64,000 bases of DNA from positions 806,001-870,000 of the forward strand of contig NZ_CP054010.1 of assembly GCF_013267595.1 (NCBI RefSeq), in the 5' to 3' direction. Within the stretch, counting starts at the first letter, position 1, and every line of letters begins with the position of its first letter. Source of the stretch: Prevotella melaninogenica (GTDB lineage Bacteria > Bacteroidota > Bacteroidia > Bacteroidales > Bacteroidaceae). Below the pieces are notes generated by a model. The model searched no databases. It was not told the origin of the DNA and worked only from the letters and a program-made list of their open reading frames with translations. Made by a program: the position numbers and the translations under genes. Below, in pieces: positions 1 through 7,380 of the stretch.

Positions 1-812
1 TACTGTTTACTGTCTTTTTCGGACTGGCAAAGAGCTTTCAATATGGCGGTATCGCTATCCTTGGAAAGGAAGGCTACAAACGCGTGAAGGGCTATCTTAA
101 GCGAAAGAAACAGCTGAATGATAAGATTATGAAGAATGATAGCAACAGAACGCATCGCTACTGTCCTGACCTTTTCTCCAATCCAGAGATACTTTCTGGT
201 ATTCGTCTCATCATCTTCGACTTCGATGGAACGCTTGGCGATTCTCAAAAGCTCATTACCGACACGATGCTTGCAACGATAGAACGCCTGAATTTACCGA
301 TGAAAAGTCGTGAGGAATGCGCCCGAACGATTGGTTTACCATTGAAGGAATGTTTTTCGTCTATCATTCCAATGAGCGATGAACAGGCTGAGGAGTGTGC
401 TAAGGTGTATAGCGAAATATTCAATGAGAAGAATGTTCCGGGTGTTGTAAAAACCTTTCCAGGTGTTGTTGAAACGTTGGAAAGACTTTCTTCGCAAGGC
501 ATTCTGATGTCTATTGCAAGTAGTCGTAGCCATAGAACGCTTGCAAAACTGATGGACGAATTAGACCTCTCGAAGTATATCACTTATCTGATTGCTGCCG
601 ACGATGTTGCCGAGAAGAAACCAGCAGCTGAATCAGTGCTTAAGACTTTGCGTCATTTTAACATCGAAGCACACGAAACCCTCGTCGTTGGTGATACCGA
701 ATTCGACATTCTCATGGGCAGAAATGCAGGTACACACACCTGCGGAGTTACCTACGGTAATGGTAGTAAAGAGAGTTTAGATGCCGCAAAAGCAGAGTGG
801 ATAGTTTGTTAA
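1..812 (+). CDS. HAD superfamily phosphatase (class IA), 5' end outside window or ambiguous
   Basis: This is a haloacid dehalogenase-fold phosphohydrolase of the phosphoglycolate phosphatase/beta-phosphoglucomutase type. Motif I (FDFDGTLGDS) carries the nucleophile Asp, SIASSRS is motif II, the Lys of KKPAAES is motif III, and VGDTEFDILMGRNAG is motif IV with the Mg-binding acids. The substrate cannot be read from sequence. The frame is open to the left edge, and the 40 or so residues before the HAD core look like real protein (hydrophobic stretch, then basic KRKK). The gene may therefore start upstream as a longer product. Internal candidates are GTG at 84 and ATG at 129; the ATG would give a normal-sized 227-residue HAD protein. 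Function class is secure, start is not. Confidence 0.75.
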   Translation, partial: LFTVFFGLAKSFQYGGIAILGKEGYKRVKGYLKRKKQLNDKIMKNDSNRTHRYCPDLFSNPEILSGIRLIIFDFDGTLGDSQKLITDTMLATIERLNLPMKSREECARTIGLPLKECFSSIIPMSDEQAEECAKVYSEIFNEKNVPGVVKTFPGVVETLERLSSQGILMSIASSRSHRTLAKLMDELDLSKYITYLIAADDVAEKKPAAESVLKTLRHFNIEAHETLVVGDTEFDILMGRNAGTHTCGVTYGNGSKESLDAAKAEWIVC

Positions 813-826
813 ATAATGTATAATTC

Positions 827-858
827 TTTGGCGGTTTCGTAATAAACCACTACCTTTG
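827..858 (+). promoter_or_regulatory. Bacteroidota-type promoter for tRNA-fMet
   Basis: TTTG at 827-830 and TACCTTTG at 851-858 are separated by exactly 20 bases, matching the Bacteroidota sigma-ABfr promoter form TTTG-N19-21-TAnnTTTG. It lies about 57 bases before the tRNA. Confidence 0.8.
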
Positions 859-914
859 CACTCGCAATTCAGGAATGCACCTCGGTTCATAGATGAATTG
901 TTCTTAATTAACAT

Positions 915-987
915 CGCGGGTTGGAGCAGTTGGTAGCTCGTCAGGCTCATAACCTGGAGGTCGCATGTTCGAGTCCTGCACCCGCAA
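915..987 (+). tRNA. Initiator tRNA-Met (CAT anticodon)
   Basis: A cloverleaf of 73 bases with anticodon CAT. The first base C faces A at position 72, the unpaired C1-A72 that marks initiator tRNA, and the D arm reads GGAGCAGTTGGTAGCTC as in bacterial fMet genes. CCA is not encoded. Two details are odd: the anticodon stem has A-T where initiators normally have the first of three G-C pairs, and the T stem has a T-C mismatch (GCATG against CCTGC). It could be a diverged functional gene or a decaying copy. Confidence 0.9.
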
Positions 988-991
988 CTTC

Positions 992-1034
992 AAAGCTTAG
1001 AAATACTTAGTAATAAGTTTTCTAAGCTTTTTTC
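992..1034 (+). terminator. Rho-independent terminator after tRNA-fMet
   Basis: Complementary arms AAAGCTTAGAAA (992-1003) and TTTCTAAGCTTT (1019-1030) are followed by a T run. Confidence 0.75.
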
Positions 1035-1062
1035 ATGTCCACCAAAAACTAATATTAATTCA

Positions 1063-1101
1063 CAATTCAGAATTCATAATTCATAATTATGATTACTACA
1101 G
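1063..1101. repeat. AATTCATAATT repeat, inverted copy near 58576
   Basis: An AT-rich run of AATTCA/TCATAATT motifs. A 22-base stretch ending GATTACTAC is identical, in reverse complement, to bases starting at 58576 upstream of susC. The bases from 1102 to 1220 are AT-rich with repeated GTAACAAAGTAAGTA-like words and show no gene. Confidence 0.6.
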
Positions 1102-1221
1102 TAGTATTGTTGACAAAATGCAAAAGACATAATAATAAAAGACATGGTAACAAAGTAAGTAATTATACAGTAGTAAGGTACGTAAAGATAGGGTAACAGA
1201 GTAAGTGGAGATATGTAACAA

Positions 1222-2651
1222 CAATAGTCCGTTAAATTTTCGCAGTTTGCGAAGCTTTTACCCAAAAGCCAACAGGAATTGTGGCAGAAAGAAAACATGA
1301 TAAGTCTCTGAGAAAGAGATAATTAGGCAATAGAATATAACAAAGTATAACATAATAAAATCGGCTATCTCATTGAATTTCAGTAACTTTATAGATGTAA
1401 AAAGACAATAAAGTTTATGCTGATAACCAACTTGATTAGCCGATATATGAAGCTCTGCAAAGCAGCATTTAGTGCTGAAGATGGAGCAAAGTTAAACAAA
1501 AGTATTCAAACAAACGTCATGGAAATGCTTTTTCTTTTGATGGTCATCCCAAGGAAATGTAATTTTACGCAGATGGGACGCTATGGAAAGCGTGGCGAAC
1601 AATGCTATCGGCAGACGGCAGAGCGCAGCGTGAACTGGCTCGAAATAAATATGTGGCTGAGTGCTTTCGCCTTCAAGCAGGGTAAAGGGCTCAATGCCAT
1701 CGTTATTGATCCAAGCTTCATCAAGAAGGCTGGGAAGCATACCCCATACGTGGGTACGTTTTGGTCGGGCTGTGCAGGTGCGGTAAAGCACGGTCTTGAG
1801 ATCCTCGGCATCGGTGTGATAGACGTGGACTTGCATGAGTGTATGATGCTCAAGGCTGTGCAGACCACATTGGAAAAAGGGGAGGAGAAAAAAGAGATGA
1901 GTCTATACGACTGGTATACCAAGGTGTTGGAGGACGACAAGGTAACCTTACAGCATATTTGCAAGGTTCTTGTCGCCGACTCAGCCTTCTCCAAAAGGCC
2001 TTTCATCGACAAGGTAATGAAGATGGGCTTCCATGTTGTGAGCCGCTTGCGTCATGACGCAGCCTTGTTCTACACATGGGATGGGGAACCCACGGGAAAG
2101 CCCGGCCGTCCTCGTATCAAAGGTGACAAGATTGACGTAAGGAACATCGACATATCCAAAGGCAATGAGCTTGATTTAGGAGAGACCAAAGGCAAAGCCT
2201 ATGCGCTCAAGGCGTGGTGCAAGTCCTTGCATAGGGTCGTGTCGATTGTCATCCACGAGTTGCCCAACGGTGTCCGCCGTTTGTACTTCTCTACGGATGA
2301 GAGCATGAGTGGACGCGATGTGATGGAGTACTATACCACACGTTTCCAAGAGGAGTTTTGCTTTCGCGACGCAAAGCAATTCCTCGGTCTTACCGATTGT
2401 CAGGCACGCGACAAGAGAAAACTTGAATTTGCTTTCAACTCTTCATTCACAGCACTCAATGTGACCAAAATCATGTGCAAGGAACTTGGCACGTCCATCG
2501 GTCGACTTAAAGCGCAGATGGTCAATGCCTACTATGCACAACGAATTATTGACGTGTTCGAGAAGAACCCGAACACGCCATTAAATAAAGAAAGGATAAA
2601 TGATATATTTAGTTTCGCTGCTGATGCAGCATAATATTTAACGGACTATTG
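1222..2651 (+). mobile_element. IS4-family insertion sequence with inverted repeats and target duplication
   Basis: The ends are perfect 16-base inverted repeats: CAATAGTCCGTTAAAT at 1222-1237 and its complement at 2636-2651. TAACAA stands directly outside both ends (1216-1221 and 2652-2657), consistent with a 6-base target duplication. One transposase gene lies inside. Intact ends, intact gene and an undamaged duplication suggest a recent, possibly active insertion. About 180 bases between the left end and the gene hold a possible hairpin (CGCAGTTTGCG). Confidence 0.9.
1417..2634 (+). CDS. IS4-family DDE transposase
   Basis: A 405-residue transposase that cuts and joins the ends of its own element. 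The catalytic acids can be placed: Asp in IVIDPSF, Asp in VADSAF, and the Glu inside YYTTRFQEEFCFRDAK, which fits exactly the IS4 signature Y-x2-R-x3-E-x6-K. The length is normal for the family and the frame is intact. The gene starts about 195 bases inside the left inverted repeat and stops one base before the right repeat. Confidence 0.93.
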   Translation: MLITNLISRYMKLCKAAFSAEDGAKLNKSIQTNVMEMLFLLMVIPRKCNFTQMGRYGKRGEQCYRQTAERSVNWLEINMWLSAFAFKQGKGLNAIVIDPSFIKKAGKHTPYVGTFWSGCAGAVKHGLEILGIGVIDVDLHECMMLKAVQTTLEKGEEKKEMSLYDWYTKVLEDDKVTLQHICKVLVADSAFSKRPFIDKVMKMGFHVVSRLRHDAALFYTWDGEPTGKPGRPRIKGDKIDVRNIDISKGNELDLGETKGKAYALKAWCKSLHRVVSIVIHELPNGVRRLYFSTDESMSGRDVMEYYTTRFQEEFCFRDAKQFLGLTDCQARDKRKLEFAFNSSFTALNVTKIMCKELGTSIGRLKAQMVNAYYAQRIIDVFEKNPNTPLNKERINDIFSFAADAA

Positions 2652-2740
2652 TAACAAAGGAATCGAAAGAATTGTAATACGACAATGTTTTGCTTCTGTA
2701 CGAGCGGATATAATGTAAATAAAAATCATAGACTGAAAAC

Positions 2741-3125
2741 GAGAAGGGCGTTAATTGGCTTCCAATTAACGCCCTTTTGGCTTGCAAAAGGGTGCCCTTT
2801 AAGCCTCTTACTAACGCCCTTTTGAAGTACAATTAAGCACCTTTTACTTTATTACTTTATAACTAATTGATTTCCTGCAGGTTATAAGCCTATTCTTTAC
2901 GCATGCTTTTCCCCTTATTTATAGATGGTTTACTTGAAATAATGTAATGATTTTTCAGAACCCTATCTGCGGTTTTTAAAGTATCAAAATGAAAAGGTTT
3001 TCTGTGTCGAAGGATAATAATAAAATAGGAAGATGAGCGCCTTAGTCATGTCTTTATTTAATGAGTAACCTCGCTTCTTCCGTTAGTGCTATACGAAATA
3101 TATCTACGCATTTAACGGAAAAACC
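2741..3125. repeat. Large repeat R1, copy 1 (core plus right arm)
   Basis: Begins with a perfect hairpin of 13-base arms (GGGCGTTAATTGG, 2746-2774), then a block of AAAAGGGC-type words on both strands, then an arm that resembles the right half of the complete copy at 14588-15174. The end at 3102-3125 (CTACGCATTTAACGG) matches the terminal repeat of that copy. The left half is missing. No gene is visible between the IS and 3216. Confidence 0.75.
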
Positions 3126-3215
3126 ATTCTTTCGGGTATATAAAAAAGAAATGTAGTAAGTGATAGGGACTTATTCACACACCTAAAACTTACTACATAT
3201 ATTTTCTTTTATCGC

Positions 3216-3869
3216 CTATTCAAAGTTCAATTCACCAAAGAAAGCAGGACAATGGAAGTCGGGAGAAGGCAAGGCAATGGGATTCCATGAGAGGAAATGA
3301 GGTTGCGATGTCTTGTCACCACACTTATAGAAATTGGCTCTTATCGTCTTTCCTGAGAGATTATCCAGTGTATGGCGGAAGTAAGAACTAACAGGAACAA
3401 CGAGTGTGAGTTCCCATGCCTGTCGTCCCTCTCTCATCTCAAAAGGCTCACGACCCAAAGATGCCCAACGATCAATCTGCTCTAAGGCGACTGCTGGAGC
3501 ATGAGTACGATTCTCTCGTCCCTGTCCATTGCATAGCAATACCGTACCGATACAGTTGCTTTCAAGGTTATAATAGCCTCCTTCTTCATCAGGGCTGCAG
3601 AAGAACTCACAGCATGAGTCCTGCCAAACTGGACCTAAATCGGTGCCAGCCTCAGCACGCACGCAGTCTTCTTCTACTCGATAATGCAACAGAATAGCAT
3701 CATCTTTATGAGCAATAGCAAACTCAACCTGTGGACAATAAGGGAATTCTGCTGCCCAGTCTACTGTATCTATCTTATTATAAGATACGCTATTATCCTT
3801 GAAAAGGGCTGGAATGTCAGCAGCTTTCACCTGCTGACACTCCAAACGTTTTACCTTTAATTGTTTCAT
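3216..3869 (-). CDS. Carbohydrate-binding family 9-like protein
   Basis: A 217-residue protein with the overall pattern of the Bacteroidota CBM9-like family: a beta-rich fold with VDWAAEFPYCPQVEF near residue 38, DSCCEFFCSP near residue 85, and a late conserved stretch FLSWNPIALPSPDFHCP. There is no signal peptide, so it is probably cytoplasmic. The start codon overlaps the stop of the upstream kinase gene (ATGA), so the two are translationally coupled. It is the last gene of the glycan cluster; its exact role, sugar binding or an auxiliary activity, is unknown. Confidence 0.75.
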   Translation of the reverse strand: MKQLKVKRLECQQVKAADIPALFKDNSVSYNKIDTVDWAAEFPYCPQVEFAIAHKDDAILLHYRVEEDCVRAEAGTDLGPVWQDSCCEFFCSPDEEGGYYNLESNCIGTVLLCNGQGRENRTHAPAVALEQIDRWASLGREPFEMREGRQAWELTLVVPVSSYFRHTLDNLSGKTIRANFYKCGDKTSQPHFLSWNPIALPSPDFHCPAFFGELNFE

Positions 3870-4957
3870 TGCTTCAATGTTTTCTTCACAAAGTCAGCCA
3901 TCATCTGATCATGACGACGTACGTCACGATAGAGCAAGAGCTGATTACGTGAGCGAACAAGGTTATGCTCTGGGTATTTCACCTTGAAATAAACGTCTCC
4001 GTTGATGTAATCTGTCAAGAAACGAACGCACTGCATATATGGGAACAATGCTACAGCGTATGGCAAGTGACTGGTCTCTACAGGGGTAAGGAAGTTGCCT
4101 GCCGTACTAAGATAGCCTTCAGTAAATGAGCAGAAGACATCTTCTTTCAGTCCGACAGCATCGTAATTGTCGCTATCCTCAGCCACATGGTTAGCGCCAG
4201 TGCGCAAGAAGTCGCCATAATCAGAGAAGATAAAGCTTGGCATTACGGTATCGAGGTCGATAACACAGAGCACCTTACCATCCTTGTCAAACATCATATT
4301 GTTCACCTTTGTATCACAGTGGCAGATACGCTTAGGCAATGCGCCCTCACGATAGAGGCGTTCAGCAAGGCACATCTCGTCTGCATAGCTCTCTAACTCA
4401 GCAATCATATCCTTCACAGAAGCCACTCTACCAGCCTTATCAGCACTTACAGCCTCACGCAACTGGCGCAAACGAAGTTCCATGTTGTGGAAGTCAGGAA
4501 TTGTTTCTCCCAATGGTTCCTTCAAATCAACCAACATATTCTGGAAGTTACCGAAGGTTTCACCACAGCAGAAAGCGCTCTCTGGGTTTACTTCCTCTTT
4601 TGTAACAGCGTTAGGAATGAAGACACTCACACGCCAGTAGAGGTTGTCAGCATCCTTGTAGTAGGTCTTACCGTCCTTAGCCTGTACGAAACGCAGACAC
4701 TTACGTTCGATATCTGTCTCACCTTTCTCTATCAATTTGTGACGGATATGGTCAGTTACAAGTTCGATATTATGCTGCAACAGGTCTACATCGGTGAATA
4801 TGGCGTTGTTAATACGCTGTAAGATATAATCAGGCGTATTAGCATCTACAGTTTTTACACGCAGTGTTTCATTGATCAGTCCATTACCAATTGGACTTAC
4901 ACTCTCAACAGTTCCCTCAATACGGAACTGTGATACAACATCATTAAAATTAGGCAT
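3866..4957 (-). CDS. Aminoglycoside phosphotransferase-fold kinase, NahK-like (N-acetylhexosamine 1-kinase type)
   Basis: A 363-residue cytosolic kinase of the APH/choline kinase fold. Catalytic loop HCDTKVNNMMFD (about residues 213-224) supplies the catalytic Asp and the metal-binding Asn; IDLDTV (233-238) is the second metal site. NahK-type enzymes phosphorylate GlcNAc or GalNAc at C1 with ATP. In this cluster GlcNAc would be released by GH20 and by GH130 phosphorolysis, so a GlcNAc kinase role is reasonable but inferred. It overlaps the CBM9-like gene by four bases. Confidence 0.78.
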   Translation of the reverse strand: MPNFNDVVSQFRIEGTVESVSPIGNGLINETLRVKTVDANTPDYILQRINNAIFTDVDLLQHNIELVTDHIRHKLIEKGETDIERKCLRFVQAKDGKTYYKDADNLYWRVSVFIPNAVTKEEVNPESAFCCGETFGNFQNMLVDLKEPLGETIPDFHNMELRLRQLREAVSADKAGRVASVKDMIAELESYADEMCLAERLYREGALPKRICHCDTKVNNMMFDKDGKVLCVIDLDTVMPSFIFSDYGDFLRTGANHVAEDSDNYDAVGLKEDVFCSFTEGYLSTAGNFLTPVETSHLPYAVALFPYMQCVRFLTDYINGDVYFKVKYPEHNLVRSRNQLLLYRDVRRHDQMMADFVKKTLKQ

Positions 4958-4991
4958 AGTTATTTATTAGTATTAAAGATTTATTCTTAAA

Positions 4992-5150
4992 AGTGAGGAG
5001 TGAAAGAGGATTAAAGGAGTAAAAGAGGAGTTAAGACAAATGTTATATGGGTCATAACAAACTTGTTTTACTGTCATCGTAGAGATATCATCAAAATGAA
5101 TCTACATTACATTTGTCTTAACTCCTTTCACTCATTACATCCTAACTCCT
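4992..5150. repeat. Snap-back spacer of GGAGTAAAAG-like repeats
   Basis: Between the kinase and GH92 genes, short purine-rich words (GAGGAGTGAAAG, AAGGAGTAAAAG, GAGGAGTTAAG) on one side face their complements on the other. AGGAGTTAAGACAAATGT (5026-5043) pairs perfectly with bases 5109-5126. The whole can fold as a long hairpin. Confidence 0.65.
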
Positions 5151-5154
5151 TTTC

Positions 5155-7305
5155 TTATGGTCTATCAGCAGACTTAACACCAAACTGAGAAGGCTTGCTA
5201 CCCATTACAAACTCAAGTGTTCCACCACGTTTGATGTCCTTGAAGTCGATGTAAGAACGGGTATAAGGCTTGCCATTCAACTTAGCACTCTGAATATAGA
5301 TATTCTTATCGCTGTTGTTATGTGCCACAATGCGGAAGGTCTTACCATCTCCAACGTTCACCGTAGCCTCATCGAAGAGCGGTGTACCGAAGATATACTT
5401 GCCACCTGCAGGCTCTACCTGATACATGCCAAGAGAGGAAAGAATGTACCATGCAGACATCTGACCCACATCCTCGTTACCACTCAAACCATCGAAGTCG
5501 TCGTGGTATAAGTTCTTAAGTACATAGCGAATCTTATCCGCTGCCTTCCAAGGCTGACCTACATAGTTGTACATATAGAGGATATGATGGCTTGGCTCAT
5601 TACCGTGAGCGTACTGACCAATCAGACCAGTGATGTCTGGTGAAGCCTCTGCTCCCATATCACCACTAACGATGAAAAGGGAGTCGAGTTTTGAAACAAA
5701 TGGTTTCTCACCACCGAAGGCAGAAACAAGACCATGCACATCGTGTGGAACAAGCCATACATACTGCCATGCATTACCCTCTGCATAGTCGTCCTGACGA
5801 TGAACAGTACTGAATGGATCGAATGGTTCACGGAACTTACGATCAGATGTTACACCACGCATAAACTTCGTCTTCTTATCGAAGTAGAAGTCACGATACG
5901 ACTGACTGCGCTTTGAGAAGTACTTATAATCAGCTGTCTTACCCAATTCCTTGGCGAGTTTTGCAATACATGCATCAGCCAAAGCATACTCCAATCCCTT
6001 TGCTACTGTCTCATGCTCTGGGTCGAGATCACAAGGAATATAACCATACTTCTTCAACAATCCCATACCACGTTCATCAAGCATAGCAGACGCCTTAGCA
6101 GCCTCAAAGACTGCATTCTTATCTACATCAAAGCCTTTCAGTGCGATATCAACGAGGGCAGGAACGCCTGGGTTGCCAATCATACAATCGGTTTCGTTAC
6201 CCACAAGGTGCCATACTGGCAACTTACCCTGCTCCTTAAAGACATGAAGCATCGTCTGTGCGATGTCGTGTTGCTTCTCTGGATGGATAATCGTCATCAA
6301 TGGATGCGCTGCACGATAGGTGTCCCAAAGTGAGAAGGTGGTGTAATCAGTGAAGTCACCCTTATGTGTCTTACCATCTGCACCACGGTATTCGCCGTTT
6401 ACATCATTGAAGACAGAAGGTGCAATCATTGAGTGATACATTGCTGTATAGAATATCTTTCTTGCACTCTCGTCCTGTGTCTTGATTGCAATCTTGCTCA
6501 ACTCACGGTTCCACTCATCCTTCGCCAAAGCAACAGTATTGCGGAAGTCCCAACCAGGAAGTTCCTTCTGCATATTCAATCGAGCGTTCTCAACACTCAC
6601 AGCAGAGATACCTACCTTCACGAGAAGTGGCTGCTCAGCATTGTCGAAAGCAAAGACGCCAATCGTATCACGCTCGTTTGACTCCAACTTAACAGGCTGT
6701 GAGAACTCTGCCACGAAGTAAACGCGCTGGTCTTTAGCCCATCCTTGTGACATACGGTAGCCACTGACGGTCTTAGCCGACTCCTGCTTAAAGCTGCAAG
6801 AGGTCATCTTGTCCCAACCGATACCCTGTGAGAGGTTCAAAATAACGTAACCCTTTGTTGCATCAGCAGGGAAAGCGTAACGATGGAAGGCTACACGCTG
6901 GGTGGCAGTCAACTCTACACGAACACCAGAAGCCAACATTACAGAATAGTAACCTGGGGTTACATGCTCGGCACGATGGGCAAACTTCACCTCACGCTGT
7001 GCTGGATTGGTAGTAGGGAGGAGTGATACATCACCCAAGTCACCAATACCCGTACCGCTAAGGTGCATCTGTCCGAATCCGATAACTGTTGAATCGCTGT
7101 AATGATAACCAGAACACCAGTCCCAGCCCTGCTTCTTCTGTGTAGGACCAGCCTGAATGTTACCGAATGGAACATTAGCTCCAAGGAACACATGTCCGTG
7201 TCCGCCTGTTCCAATAAATGGGTCAACATACTGCGTATAGTCCTGCGCAAAAGCGAAAAGACTGGTTGCAGCAAACGCCATTAAAGTTAAGAACCTTTTT
7301 TTCAT
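5155..7305 (-). CDS. GH92 alpha-mannosidase, secreted
   Basis: A 716-residue glycoside hydrolase family 92 exo-alpha-mannosidase (Ca-dependent, usually alpha-1,2 or alpha-1,3). A signal peptide (MKKRFLTLMAFAATSLFAFAQ) leads to the periplasm. The N-terminal domain opens with YVDPFIGTGGHGHVFLGA, and the catalytic domain has GNEDVGQMSAW starting at residue 609, the region that holds the catalytic base in characterised members. It is the fourth gene in the direction of transcription. With the second GH92 it would trim the mannose arms of high-mannose N-glycans. Linkage specificity cannot be told. Confidence 0.93.
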   Translation of the reverse strand: MKKRFLTLMAFAATSLFAFAQDYTQYVDPFIGTGGHGHVFLGANVPFGNIQAGPTQKKQGWDWCSGYHYSDSTVIGFGQMHLSGTGIGDLGDVSLLPTTNPAQREVKFAHRAEHVTPGYYSVMLASGVRVELTATQRVAFHRYAFPADATKGYVILNLSQGIGWDKMTSCSFKQESAKTVSGYRMSQGWAKDQRVYFVAEFSQPVKLESNERDTIGVFAFDNAEQPLLVKVGISAVSVENARLNMQKELPGWDFRNTVALAKDEWNRELSKIAIKTQDESARKIFYTAMYHSMIAPSVFNDVNGEYRGADGKTHKGDFTDYTTFSLWDTYRAAHPLMTIIHPEKQHDIAQTMLHVFKEQGKLPVWHLVGNETDCMIGNPGVPALVDIALKGFDVDKNAVFEAAKASAMLDERGMGLLKKYGYIPCDLDPEHETVAKGLEYALADACIAKLAKELGKTADYKYFSKRSQSYRDFYFDKKTKFMRGVTSDRKFREPFDPFSTVHRQDDYAEGNAWQYVWLVPHDVHGLVSAFGGEKPFVSKLDSLFIVSGDMGAEASPDITGLIGQYAHGNEPSHHILYMYNYVGQPWKAADKIRYVLKNLYHDDFDGLSGNEDVGQMSAWYILSSLGMYQVEPAGGKYIFGTPLFDEATVNVGDGKTFRIVAHNNSDKNIYIQSAKLNGKPYTRSYIDFKDIKRGGTLEFVMGSKPSQFGVKSADRP

Positions 7306-7380
7306 ATATTGAATTGTTTTAATCTTCTTGTCTTATATGTCTTGACAGAGCCGTCATTCAACAGCTCATCAAGTGTTCGT

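Noticed and set aside
1040..1220. Small regulatory RNA after tRNA-fMet
   Set aside because: The stretch is AT-rich repeat with no promoter of the TTTG/TAnnTTTG form and no stable stem after the tRNA terminator.
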